DNA of 32,138 nucleotides from contig JADRCO010000509.1 of assembly GCA_021464525.1 (NCBI GenBank), positions 1 through 32,138 of the forward strand, given 5' to 3'. Position numbers and translations under genes: made by a program. The stretch's first letter is position 1, and each line of letters starts with the position of its first letter. This stretch comes from Rhizophagus sp. LPA8_4_AMF (lineage: Eukaryota > Glomeromycota > Glomeromycetes > Glomerales > Glomeraceae). This document shows positions 11,173-21,359 of this stretch, piece by piece. The notes under the pieces were generated by a model, which made no database searches, had not been told where the DNA came from, and saw nothing but the letters and a program-made list of their open reading frames with translations.

Positions 11173-11281
11173 TATTTATGATGAATTAGTTCTTTATAGA
11201 ATTTTTATTTTTTTTTACTTTTGTACTCCTCCTGTTTAACATAAAATAAATAAATAAATAAATAAACTTATTTATGATGAA
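11173..11281 (+). mobile_element. 5'-truncated retroposon tail with 13-bp target duplication
   Basis: An 83-bp insert (11186-11268) is bounded by identical 13-bp repeats TATTTATGATGAA at 11173-11185 and 11269-11281. It ends ACTCCTCCTG..TTAACATAAA followed by (ATAA)n, matching the 3' end of the 277-bp insert at 23.4-23.7 kb read on the minus strand. Truncation at the 5' end, an A-rich simple-repeat tail and a long target duplication are hallmarks of LINE-type retroposition. Confidence 0.7.
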
Positions 11282-11600
11282 CTATAATAGAATAGCACGT
11301 ACTAATTGTTTTTCTCTGGAAAATTTGGCCAATCAAACTAAAAAAAAAAAAAGAAAAATTAAGGAACAAGTTCGAATCTTTATCCAGACTAGATAAATTT
11401 ATCTTGTATATAACATAAAAAAAATTTTTTAAAAAACAAACCATTGGTTGAATATCATGTGATAGATATCATCTAAATACGTTACATGTCTTAAAAAGAG
11501 TTTATTCAATTAAATAAAGTTTACATACTGATAAAAGGTCGTACAAAGTTTCTTGGTGCTTTTGCAATTTAAATTTTTCGAATTCTCTTAACAAAAAAAA
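11282..11600. other. Upstream region of gene E
   Basis: About 320 bp with no gene. The last bases before the ATG (CTTAACAAAAAAAAATG) closely match those before gene H at 26.9 kb, so the leader is shared by these two paralogs. Confidence 0.5.
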
Positions 11601-13112
11601 ATGTCCTTCGATTACTCTCAAGAAGTTATTAGCGATTTGGAAAAAGTGCTCATAACTGACGATGGATATGACTACGCTGGTGAAAATGAAAATGTAGAAG
11701 AATTACGTGCGCATTCAAGTATTTTACGCATTAGGTCTCAACATTTTCGTACGGAATTTTCCAGAGAAAGTGTTAATACAAGAGATGGAAAATTTATTTT
11801 TAAAAAACCAAATATTTCTCGTCAAATATTTAAAATTATTTTGAGGTAATAAAAAAAAATAACAATAATTTTGTATTTATATTGCAAATTATGTTAATAT
11901 ATTTTTTATTTTTTTTTTTTTTAAAAAAAAAAAATTTATTACAGGTACATCTATTGCGGAAAAGTTGATTTAGAACAATTGAACCCCAAAGTCGTACTGG
12001 AGCTTTTGATAGCAATAGATGAACTTAACTTCCATACATTAATTACTTGCGTTCAAGAACTGAATACTTGATTGAACATCAATACATCAATATGAATTTT
12101 TGCAACATAATATTATTGAAATTCTTGAAACAGTTTGTCAACATAAAACATTCACAGATTTATGGTATTATTGTCTTGAGACAATTTGTGAAAATCCTAA
12201 ACTATTATTTGATTCTGATAAATTTACCAGTTTAAATGAATCTTTATTAAAATTTCTTTTAAAAATAGATGATTTGGAATTGGACGAAATTATTATTTGG
12301 GATAGTCTATTAAAATGGGGTATTGCACAAAATCCTTCTATTTCACAAGACACCACAAATTGGAGCAGGGATGATATTATAATAATTGAGAAAACTCTTC
12401 ATGAACTTATTCCATTAATTAGATTTTATCATATTTCATCAAACGATTTCCTTGATAAAATATATCCTTTAAAGGAATTACTACCGAAAGATTTATTGGA
12501 TGGCCTCGTGAAATTTCATATTGCACCAAATAGGGAATCAGATGTTAATATTCGGTCTCCTAAAAGGTTTAAATGTATTTATGATTCAACCATAATTGAA
12601 CGTAAACATTTTGCTATTTTTGCTAATTGGATTGATAAGAATAAAAATTCGTATTATAATTTAAGAAACATTCCTTATAAGTTTAATTTACTTTATCGTC
12701 TTAATAGAGATGGTTCAACTAAAACATTTCATGATAAATGTGATAACAAGGGAGCTACTATTGTTGTTGCAAAAATTAAACATTCAGAAAAAATAGTTGG
12801 AGGATATAATCCACTTCAATGGGATTCAAGTCATTATCGAATTAGGTCCACAATTGATAGTTTTATATATTTTTTTAAAAATAGAGAGGATACAAAAACC
12901 GCAAGAATAAGCTATAGTATTGGTGATCAATATTCTATAATCAATACTTACCAGCTTTTGGCCGTGGTTGTGATTTATTATGTCATGGCAGTGGCACATG
13001 GTTTAGTTGTAGTGGTTCATATGACAATATTGGTATACCAGCAGAGTTTAACATAGATAATTACGAAGTTTTTCAAGTTATTAGAAAATGGGAATCTATT
13101 GAATGTATTTAA
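11601..13112 (+). pseudogene. BTB-BACK-TLDc pseudogene E
   Basis: Exon 1 (11601-11845) and exon 2 (from 11945) keep the family intron position (11846-11944, acceptor ACAG). Three lesions are visible. First, a 9-bp in-frame deletion removes the VII after GYD in the first BTB strand. Second, a net +13 shift at about 12058-12090: 5 extra bases after GTTCAAGAA give a stop at 12069-12071, and 8 more bases duplicate CATCAATA. Third, a frame change near 12948-12951 puts the end of the TLDc in another frame, where PAFGRGCDLLCHGSGTW and YEVFQVIRK can still be read to a stop at 13110-13112. The BACK-to-TLDc block at 12100-12950 is otherwise well preserved (LLKWGIAQNPS, FHDKCDNKGATIVVAKI), so decay is recent. 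Extra introns could in principle rescue it, but no convincing splice pair spans the lesions. Confidence 0.8.
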
Positions 13113-14924
13113 TTTAGGTTTTCATCTTAAACAAATATTGTAAATTGCACAACCAATTTAACGCTATTAAGTATAAAATTTGAAATAACAGAAAACGGGT
13201 AGTGTACGTATTTATATAACAAATTTATTGAAAAAATTGTTATATCCGTAAATCTTAAAATAAAAGAAGCATTTAACAAATATTCAGGAAGCGTTTCTAC
13301 CCGATGACCCTATTACACAAGATCGTTATTCTCGGTAGAATATTCTTAATTCTTTCTTATATGATTAAATTGTAACGTTTCCCTAGTTCTAAATCACTAT
13401 TAATAGTACGAAAGGGCATGAGCAGGAATTTGTTTTCACGAGAAAAAATTTTTTCAATAATTAATTTTTCATTAATTAAATAAAAATCGAATTTTTAAGT
13501 CTTACCTTGATATGCAGTGTTTGTTTATCTATCTGTTTCTTCTCATAAAAATTAATAATTGCTTATAAATGGTATGAAGTTTATAAAACTAGAAAATGTG
13601 AGATCTCTAGGCTAGAAATACTTGGCAATGTACTGTATGCATAGAAGATATATGAAGAAATACCATATAGTCATTAGCCCAAGCCCCTGTTCAATAATAT
13701 AATAATGCTTTTGTACAATATTAAGAAAATATTGGATATCTGTATTAAGTACTACGATCACGTACAGTATCCGTATAATCCCGATTTACGCGTAAAATTA
13801 TGAATTAATTAATATACTAATTTTAATTTTTAATTTTCAACAATAGTAGAGATTGGTAAGCTTTGTTCAGCGGTACCTTTTATAACCAATTTTATAATTA
13901 GGGAAAAGCTATAAAATAAAAAATGGAAAAAAATAATCTTTGGTTACTAAGAAAAATTGAGTATACTTTTTTGTCTGTACATCTTCTTCTAAGTACGTTA
14001 CCTATGCAACGTGGCATTAAAATAAGAAAGAAATGACTTTTCAAAAAAATTAACTTTCTTATTTTACCTTTATAATCATACTTTATTTTTTGACCAAGGA
14101 TTAAACACAAGTTTCTCAGTTTTTATGTTAGTTTAAGTATGTTTAATATGTTTTAATATGTGGAGGGTTGTACGAGAAGAGAAGTACTTTTTTTTTTATT
14201 TGCCTCACGAGTTTATTTAAATATCAATGTACTTACGCAGCTTATTCTTTGTTACGTCAGATCACTATTTTTGGTACAATATAAATTATAATTGTTAGCT
14301 GAATGGCCGTGCACAGATTTAGATTAATTTAAAAAAAATTCAAGACTTTTTGAATAATCACATTATTTAGTGGAGATTTACTCACCTTTTTCTTTAAGTT
14401 AGTGGAAAGTGTCTAATATGAGGAATTCGTTTATTTAGTCGCATTACTTTTTTCTTTGGTCGGGTCTTCTTTGTCAGAATCCACATTTGCTGTGTATATA
14501 ATTGTTACTTTGAGTCTTAATCCAATAACTATTACCGTAATTATAAATCGCGTTAATTTATGTTATTTAATATTAGATTAACTACTAACTATTTAAAGTC
14601 TTAAACTTCATATTCTGTTAATCAATGAACAAAAATTTTTACAATGAATTTGATATTGTCATATTGCCGTAGAATCGCATTGATTTTCATAATCATAAGG
14701 TTATTAAAAAAAAAGATTTTCTTAAAAAAATCGCGTGCACGTAATCAGGTGATCATCACGTTGTTTAATTGATCGTTCGCTAAATGGCGATCAAAGTCGC
14801 ATAATTCGAGTATATTTCTAAATAAAAATTTGACTTTTTATTAATATAAATCTTAAATCACATTGCTTGTGATAAATTTATGTCGTATTATTACTGATAT
14901 AAAGTATCAAATAAGCCCTGAGTG
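13113..14924. other. Intergenic spacer after pseudogene E
   Basis: About 1.8 kb in which no gene is supported. A motif near 14640-14710 (ATCGCATTGATTTTCATAA) recurs near 10.7 kb. The segmental duplication described below begins close to the right edge. Confidence 0.5.
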
Positions 14925-15063
14925 CGCAGAGATTATGATTTGTTCATGAACGAATTTTGTTTTTTTTTTTTTCAAAGAATTAATATACAGGAAACGGAGC
15001 AAGATTCGAGAGCTGGTTCATAAATTATGAAAAATTAATATTAATGGTCATGAAGTGATAAAA

Positions 15064-15616
15064 TAGGCCTTTTCAATTTTGATTGTTCGGATTTTTGATC
15101 ACAACATGTGATCAGAATCAAAATTGAGCTTGTTGATCTTGATTTTGATCGAGTTGTATTTTTTTTCAAAAATTAATAAATATTTTTAATTTTTTTCATA
15201 TTTTTCTTAAACAACCTACAAAAAAAAATAATTTTTTATAATTTACCTCAATGATATACCAGCAAGGTATTGAAAAAATATTATTGTCACATTTTATTAA
15301 ATCAAGCCAGGTCTGTAAGAACTTTTCTGGGCAAATTTAAGCGTGAAGTTTTAGTTAAACGCGTAATTATTTTCTTCTTTGGAGGTCCACAAGAGTCAGT
15401 ATTAGTACGTTTAGTAGAAGTTTTTCCGCTAACTTGTACTTGATTCATAATTTTTCTTTTTTTAGTTTCGTTCAAAGGCGCGTTTTTAATTTTCGATCAA
15501 AAAAATTCTACTTCGTGAAAATCGGGTCACTGATCAAGTTACACAATCCTGTTAGCCAATAATCATCAACTCAAAACCCGATCAAAAATCCGAACGATCA
15601 AAATTGAACAGGCCTA
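15064..15616. mobile_element. 549-bp MITE with 35-bp inverted ends and TA target duplication
   Basis: Terminal inverted repeats at 15066-15100 and 15580-15614 are 35 bp long with two mismatches. The left end starts GGCCTTTTCAATTTTGAT; the right end, reverse-complemented, starts GGCCTGTTCAATTTTGAT. TA flanks both ends (15064-15065, 15615-15616), the Tc1/mariner signature. At the matching place in unit 2 (near 21.12 kb) the element is absent. Inside, minus strand 15448-15302 is a 48-codon open frame starting MNQVQVSGKTSTKRTNTD, Lys/Thr-rich; I do not recognise it, and it could be a transposase relic or chance. Confidence 0.8.
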
Positions 15617-15770
15617 ATATTTATTTTTTTCATTTTATTAAATTACAATTAGAAATGGTGAAAATTTAAAATTTAATAAACAACATTTTCAGCTTCATGT
15701 TCGATATAGGATCAGCAGCTAATGTTCTTATTTCTTAAACATATAAACTTAGATATATATGTGTTGAAAT

Positions 15771-15810
15771 TAATAATAATGATGATAATAACAATATGAT
15801 AATGACAAAG

Positions 15811-15842
<32 letters not shown>

Positions 15843-15871
15843 GATGATGATAATATTGATGATAATAACAA
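15771..15871. repeat. (AAT/GAT)n microsatellite
   Basis: Imperfect trinucleotide repeat of AAT and GAT units, about 100 bp, ending roughly 55 bp downstream of the gene F stop codon. Confidence 0.8.
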
Positions 15872-15926
15872 CGAAGTAATCCTCCAATAAATGATTTTTC
15901 AAAGTAGAGTTGAGAATATATAAAAG

Positions 15927-16747
15927 CTAAGTGTCAGGCACTTCAATAGGCTCAGTTATTTCAGTTGTCTGAAACTTTTGACTAAGAGTAATTTTGACTT
16001 TGGCATTAGACCTAAAAAAGGGAGAAATTATTATTATTATATAATAAAGGTTGGGAATACTTCCAAACTTGAAATAATGACACATGCATACTTGGTATCA
16101 ATGATTCCAGTGACAATAAAATCATGATCATCATGATGATACTTAACAGTTTTATTTGAATACATCCTAGTTGATTTGTGCGATTTATCAAATAAACTGT
16201 TATCGAGTGATGGTTTCTGATTAACAACATTGACACTTAATGTGTTTTGCCCGCATAATTTTACCTACAAGTGTAAATAATCCATCATCAAACATTTCTT
16301 AAACGTACATCATTCGATAGCTGAATAGCTAAATATAATTAAGAAGTTCGGTAATTACTTACTTTCCAGGCAACTATAAGGTACAGAGGATTTGTGTTTG
16401 GTTCTCCTTGCTCTACTATCTTATATGAAATTATTCCTTTTGAATTCTGACCCGAACCAGCGGTGAATTCTCTGTGTATTAAAAATTTTATTGTCACATA
16501 CACTCTTTTATTTATTACGAAAACTTACAAATTATTCTTACGTTGAATCGGAAATTTCTCCTGGGTTTATGACTGTGTCTGGTGGATTTTTTACTTCTCC
16601 AAGTGAATAAATATCAGGTTCAGTAAGTATCAAGTTTTGATGTTTATTTTTAATGGTAAGTGTTGCACTTATTTTAACAAGCTTATCATGAAGGTAAGCG
16701 ATTATTACTGTGAAAACGTTTTTGGTAGCCTGAAGTTCACTAATCAT
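15927..16747 (-). CDS. Actinoporin/cytolysin-lectin-fold-like protein, gene F (four exons)
   Basis: Predicted 190-aa protein from exons 16747-16542, 16471-16363, 16264-16092 and 16011-15927. Each junction has a GT..AG pair and the same phase as in paralog G. No signal peptide is evident. The first exon gives a hydrophobic helix-like N-terminus, then strands (KISATLTIKNKHQNL), then a Pro/Gly turn (NPPDTVINPGE). Exon 2 ends in a strand with Trp (LYLIVAWKV), and the last exon has an alternating strand (SNAKVKITLSQ). Length, a conserved NPG-type turn after a Pro-rich loop, a central SVPYDY-like strand position and a final alternating strand resemble actinoporin-like and fungal lectin beta-sandwiches, which bind membranes or glycans. 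This is a by-eye resemblance only. Paralog G at 21.4-22.2 kb supports a real, conserved gene. Confidence 0.65.
16012..16541 (-). other. Three introns of gene F
   Basis: Introns at 16541-16472 (70 bp, GTAAGA..CACAG), 16362-16265 (98 bp, GTAAGT..TGTAG) and 16091-16012 (80 bp, GTATGC..TTTAG). The coordinates span all three and the exons between them. Phases 2, 0 and 2 are identical to those of gene G. Confidence 0.75.
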
Positions 16748-17664
16748 TATTATTATCTATTTGCGTAATTCTACTATTGGTTAATTTGGTTAATTTTTTT
16801 TTTTTTTTACTCGGAACAGAAGGATGGGTTTTTTTTGCTCGAAAGCTTTTTTTCACTCGAAGAGGAGGAGGAGAAGGACACTTTTTTTTTACTCAGAAGA
16901 AAGGTACATATATATACTTATTAATCATTGTCCTAATTCTAAATTAAGGAATTCCGATATTAGGCGCAGATAAAAGAAATTAAACAAGTTTAATTATCAT
17001 TTCACAATATATTACCGTATTTTGCTATTATTAAGAGCCCGATAATAAGCACCCTGTGCGTTATGGAGATTTTGGTCAGAATTATGAGGACCTTTGGGCG
17101 GCATTATGTGCAAAAGGGGTTGCTCAATTACCGCAAAATATGATATATTGTTTATGACAATTTTTTACGGAAATTTAGATGAATATGTAGATGAATGCAA
17201 AGATAAAGATACAATACTAAATACTAACTTACATCAATTATCCACTTCTATAAATAGGGGAGATGTATAGCACTTTCATTTTCAGCCTTAAAAGGCTCTT
17301 CCGAAAATATGATAATCATCATGTCACTATTCCTTTCTTAGTTAGTTCTGTTTGAAGAATTAAATTATAGACCCGGATGGAAATTTAAATAAAGCGTGAT
17401 GAAAGTAAATTAAACCAAACGGAATTAATTTAACGGCTAACAGTGAGATAAGGAAAAAATTGTGAGAAATAGAAAGAATGAAAAAAAAGAATGACCGTGT
17501 TTGGTATCTTTTCCCAGAGGAAATTGGAAAAACATCTCGATCAACAAGATTAATGAGTATATACAGTAATAAAAACTAACTAAAAACTGACTTTAAAACA
17601 TTCATATCTATTTCAAAATTCCTATTTAAAATTTGCATCATTATTTGCACATATAAAATATGGT
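16748..17664. other. Upstream flank of gene F, shared with gene G
   Basis: No gene is supported. The whole stretch has a diverged counterpart at about 22.2-23.1 kb. It includes homopolymer and purine-rich runs (about 16797-16890) and an isolated plus-strand TATA box at 17249-17257. Confidence 0.6.
17249..17257 (+). promoter_or_regulatory. Conserved TATAAATAG box without an obvious gene, unit 1
   Basis: The context ACTTCTATAAATAGGGGAGA is identical at 22674-22693 in unit 2, and the following bases ATGTAYAGCACTTTCATTTT are nearly so. It points away from gene F, on the plus strand. No coding frame follows, so it may drive a non-coding RNA or be a relic of a lost gene or transposon. Confidence 0.4.
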
Positions 17665-18120
17665 ATCCGGACTTTTTGTCGAAGTCCATTCACCAAAACC
17701 TATTTCGCCGAAGCAATTTTGCTTCCCCAAAGTGCCATGCATTTCGAAATGCCATTTCCGAACGGCATTTTACTTAATGGCCATTTTGCAGAAGGAACAT
17801 TTTACCGAAGACATTTTGACGAAGGGACATTCCGAAGATATTAGTTTTATTTGATAAATTTATTGTACTCACCAATTTTCCGAAACAAGTGAAAATAAAA
17901 TAGTTTAAAGAAAATTTGTTCTTTGTCCATTTTTTATTTTCTTTGTATCGAATTGTTAATGATTAAGAAAATATGTTAACTGTTAATCGCTAACACTTTC
18001 GGTAAACTATCCTTGATAGAATGGATGATTCGGGAAAAAGGGTTTAACGAAATGTCTATTTGACGAAATGTCCATTTGGCGAAATATCGAAATGGCTTTG
18101 GCGAAACGTTCTTTTTTTCA
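17665..18120. mobile_element. Foldback-type element, copy 1
   Basis: The left part (17665-17840) is a loose array of roughly 20-bp units of the type TTCGCCGAAG.CATTTT. The right part (about 18045-18115) holds the same units reverse-complemented (GGCGAAATGTCCATTT type), so the ends can fold back. A central motif TTAATCGCTAACA (about 17984) occurs inverted in copy 2 as TGTTAGCGATTAA. The left terminus ATCCGGACTTTTTGTCGAAG matches copy 2's right end in inverted orientation. A target duplication is not clear. Unit 2 lacks the element at the matching place (about 23.11 kb). Confidence 0.65.
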
Positions 18121-18919
18121 GGCATAGATATTTATGACCTGATCACATTATAATAACGGTATCTACTGTTATAATTTACTTTTGTTTTTTATTATTATAA
18201 TTCCAATTAAATATTATTAAAATTGTATAAGTTCCAATTAGGTTCAAAGTTTTTGTAGCTTTTTGAAAGTTTATACCGTATACTACTAGTACGTGATGGA
18301 AATATTAATTTTGAAATATATTGTTATCAAGTTAAAATGTAGACATATACAGTAAAACATTTAAAGTGAATTTAACCGAGCCAAACATGCTCCATAATTG
18401 ATAGAAATTTGATCGATTAATATATAGAGTAGTTAATTATCTATTTATATATAATAATAATTTAAATAAATTTTTTAAGCTAAAATAAATGAACAATTGA
18501 CGCACATTTATGTAATTAAGCATAATTTTTATTTTACTTCATTTGCATAAATTGTGTAGTCAAAAAAAGAATGAAACATCTAAAAAGCTCCTTTTGTGTT
18601 AAAAGAAATAGGAAATATTACAATTTTAATATATTAACCAATTTCTAACTTATGATTGAGATCGACTGTCATGATTAATTATATTAATTACATGATCGTT
18701 ACATGTGATCTATCTATTTCACGTAATCAAATTTAAGTTGAGCCTTTACTCGATTAAATAAATTTTTGAAAATTTGAATTTAAATTTTTTTTGAAGGAAA
18801 ATCTCTTCATGAAAATTATCCTTTTATAGGGTGATGGATATTACACTACTATGTTAAAAGGAAAAAATCTAGTCGCAATGGGTACATTATCGTGTAAAAG
18901 TTTCCATGTGCATTGTAAT
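18121..18919. other. Unit 1 spacer between foldback elements
   Basis: No gene seen. It contains the intact empty site AGAAATAGGAAATATTAC at 18604-18621, which in unit 2 is split by a retroposon with duplicated target. Confidence 0.6.
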
Positions 18920-19174
18920 GGTTACAGTACGTTTCACCTAAGTCTATTTCGCCGGAGGACTTTTCACCGAAGCCATTTGATGTTTCGCAGAAGAGACATT
19001 TCATCGTTTGGAATTTCGCTGAATGGACATTTGCCGAATCCTTTTCTATGAATCATCCATTTCACCGAAATTTACTTCGTCAAATAGGACATTCCGTTGA
19101 AAATGTTAGCGATTAACATTTTATCATTAAAAATTCAATCTAATACCCGATTTTTATTAGTAAATATTAAACTA

Positions 19175-19453
19175 TACAGTCTGACCTCGATGTAACGAAC
19201 CCACTATATAACGAACTCTCAACTTACCGACTTACCGAATTTCATATAAAACTAGATATAACGTATACCGAACTTTTATTGACTTACCATTTATAATAAA
19301 GCATATAAAAATATACTTGATATACCGAACTGCGATCACGTATTTGGAATTTCACATAATTTATGCTGGTCTTTGTGATATTCTTAATCACGTGACAGAT
19401 TTATAAACCGAACTTTCTACTGTATACGAAGTTCGGTATATCAAGGTTTGACT
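19175..19453. mobile_element. Pogo/Tc1-like MITE nested in foldback copy 2
   Basis: About 277 bp with inverted ends: left CAGTCTGACCTCGATGTAAC (19177-19196), right, reverse-complemented, AGTCAAACCTTGATATACCG. This AGTC-AACCT-GATATA end type is typical of pogo-related Tc1/mariner elements. TA precedes the left end (19175-19176) and a TA occurs near the right end. Internal copies of TATACCGAAC point to further palindromic structure. No coding capacity. Confidence 0.65.
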
Positions 19454-19579
19454 ATTTATTAATAATGTTTTTGTAAAGAAATTTTCGTAAATATCATGGT
19501 CGAAATTTCGGCGAAATGTCTATTCGGCAAAATATCCCTTCAACAAAATGTCCTTTGGCGAAATAGACTTCGGCAAAAA

Positions 19580-20472
19580 GTCAGGATTAGTGCTCCGTAC
19601 GGGTCGGGTCGGGTCGGGTTTGAGGGATGTTTTGAATTCGACTCGAATATTTATGTAATTCGATTCGAATATTCGGGTTGATCAACTGTGTAACCCGAAC
19701 TTGACTCGACCCGATTCTAGTTTAACCCGGATAACCCGGGTCAAACTCGAGTTCATATTAAATTTTTTATAATCAGCAAGACAATAATAAAATTAATTGT
19801 CAAGTATTTATAACATTATATTTTTAATTTTATAATTTTTTTTGGCTGGATATATGTATGTTTATTTTAATCTAGCTAAAAAAATCATACGAAACATATT
19901 TATTCAAATAAAAAAAAAAGTATTTATTTGTATTCTGGATAGTATTTCTCTAAGTGACGCCAAAGATCGGTCGTATTGGAGTCACCAATTTTTCGTAGCC
20001 AAGTCTTTTTATAAATGTATATTGTAAATTGAATATAGTATATTAAAATATTTTTCTTGTGTACATTTAAGACACCTGACTACACGATGCGTATTTGCAT
20101 CTTGTGGGAGTTCTTTCTCCTCAAAAAGATTTATAATAAAAAGCTCATTACATAAAGCTTTTCATTTTCCGAGTTGAGTTGTTGGTTCAACAATATCAAT
20201 AGTCTTATTTTATTTATTAGTTGTTTTTTACAAGTATAAAATAGCAATAGCGATAAAGAAACTCCTCATCTCGTGGCTTAGTGGGAAAAAAAAATGCGTC
20301 ATCCGGGTCACCCGGGTTGATCTGGGTCAAAACAACAGTACGACCCTAACCCGACGGGTCGGGTCATGCGAGTTACAAGTCATTAAAATGATCAATCCCG
20401 ATTCGATTTAAAAATTCGGGTCGGGTCAATAACCCGGGTCTGATCCGACCCGTACGGAGCACTAGTCAGGAT
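19580..20472. mobile_element. hAT-family derivative, 877 bp, with 8-bp target duplication
   Basis: Perfect 20-bp inverted ends TAGTGCTCCGTACGGGTCGG at 19588-19607 and 20445-20464, flanked by the 8-bp direct repeat GTCAGGAT (19580-19587, 20465-20472). The TAGTG terminus and the 8-bp duplication are hAT hallmarks. Subterminal regions are rich in GGGTCGGGT and ACCCGG motifs, typical of hAT transposase-binding repeats. It carries a decayed BED-finger coding fragment on the minus strand. Confidence 0.88.
19924..20123 (-). pseudogene. BED zinc-finger fragment of a hAT transposase
   Basis: Minus-strand reading gives EEKELPQDANTHRVVRCLKC at about 20123-20063, with the CxxC half of a BED finger, and after a frame break KTWLRKIGDSNTTDLWRHLE then KYYPEY at about 20010-19928, the histidine-containing half. 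BED fingers are the N-terminal DNA-binding domain of many hAT transposases. No catalytic region is present, so the element cannot mobilise itself. Recognition is by motif only. Confidence 0.6.
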
Positions 20473-20484
20473 ACCCATTGTAAT

Positions 20485-21359
20485 CTGGTGAGATTGGTTG
20501 ATTATTTATCAAATTAATGGTTTCCTTTGGTAGACCAAGTAGAGAATACTAATATTAGCCCAAACAATTACTAAATAGTAGCTAACCCTGACCGTTTGAG
20601 ATAAAAATGCGGTCAAAGGCAGTATAAAAATAGAACATACCAATATTGCTTGTGCAAAAATTTTTAATAACGCGTTCTTATTGATACAAAGTGCCAAATA
20701 AAATTGAATATCTTTAGTTGCCGTACGTAAGAATGGAATTGCGTGAGATTGTTTTTTATTTGTTATAGTTAATAGTACAATTAAACAATCAATGTTCCTT
20801 TTCTTAACATGTATTTCGAATAAGAATGAACCATATGCGATGTTGATCCATGATTACCTTCCCTCTTTAGTCAGTAATTAGTAATTTTTATTGTAAATTT
20901 TTTTCTAATGCTAGTAGGTTTTATTTTTTTTATTCCTTTTTACTTTTTAGTGTTAGTAAATTTTAGTTTTTACATACAAATCTAGTCACGCCTGATTGCA
21001 CAATCATGATCATAATTCGTTCATTAGCGAACATTTTTCATTTTCTTCAAAGGATTAATATTTAGGACATATTTAAGAGCTACTGTAGTTCATAAATTAC
21101 GAAAAGTTAATTCAAATGATAATGATAAATGAAATAATTTTATTAGGTTATTTTTTATATAATTAAATTTATTGTTGATGAAAGCTTAATAAACAACAAC
21201 TTCAACTTTATGTTCCACTTCAAAATGATTAAAAGTTAAATTAGCCTCACTTGAATGACAAGCTACTAGTATTCTTGATATAAAAATTATTATATATTAG
21301 CAACTTAAGTATACTTTATATATATACTGCACATATATGTTGTATAAATAAACAAATGT
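20485..21359. other. Unit 1 / unit 2 junction
   Basis: No gene supported. Unit 1 sequence up to about 20.99 kb (TTTCCTTTGGTAGACC..., TAGTCAGTAATTAGTAATT...) is matched at about 24.0-24.87 kb. From about 21.0 kb the sequence matches that before gene F. Confidence 0.6.

Larger units (their letters stand above)
18911..20484. mobile_element. Foldback element, copy 2, with nested insertions and 9-bp target duplication
   Basis: Flanked by the 9-bp direct repeat CATTGTAAT (18911-18919 and 20476-20484). The element runs 18920-20475, starting GGTTACAG and ending with the complement of GGTATCC. Subterminal arrays of GCCGAAG-type units lie at about 18936-19096 and, inverted, at 19497-19587. A 9-bp target duplication with long repetitive inverted ends fits a Mutator-like (MULE) non-autonomous element. 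Two younger elements sit inside: a pogo-like MITE and, near the right end, a hAT derivative. Opposite orientation to copy 1. Confidence 0.7.
14925..20997. repeat. Segmental duplication, unit 1
   Basis: First copy of a tandem duplicated block that includes gene F and its flanks. Anchors shared with unit 2: CAAAGAATTAATAT (14975; 21050), gene F versus gene G, ACTTCTATAAATAGGGGAGA (17244; 22674), AGAAATAGGAAATATTAC (18604; 23413) and TTTCCTTTGGTAGACC (20520; 24001). The unit is about 6.1 kb compared with 3.9 kb for unit 2; the excess is mostly element insertions at 15.07-15.61, 17.67-18.12 and 18.92-20.47 kb. Confidence 0.85.

Noticed and set aside
13898-14110. 70-codon minus-strand open frame
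   Set aside because: Composition is typical of random AT-rich translation; no paralog, motif or splice context.
17660-17854. Open frame with repeated FP..PF-type peptides
   Set aside because: It falls on the GCCGAA-unit arm of a foldback element; the peptide periodicity reflects the DNA repeat.
17680-19590. CRISPR-like reading of the regularly spaced GCCGAA repeats
   Set aside because: Units are imperfect, have no unique spacers, occur as inverted clusters in elements with target duplications, and the host is a eukaryote.
19842-20027. Plus-strand open frame of 61 codons
   Set aside because: Antisense to the BED-finger relic inside the hAT derivative, with no motif of its own.
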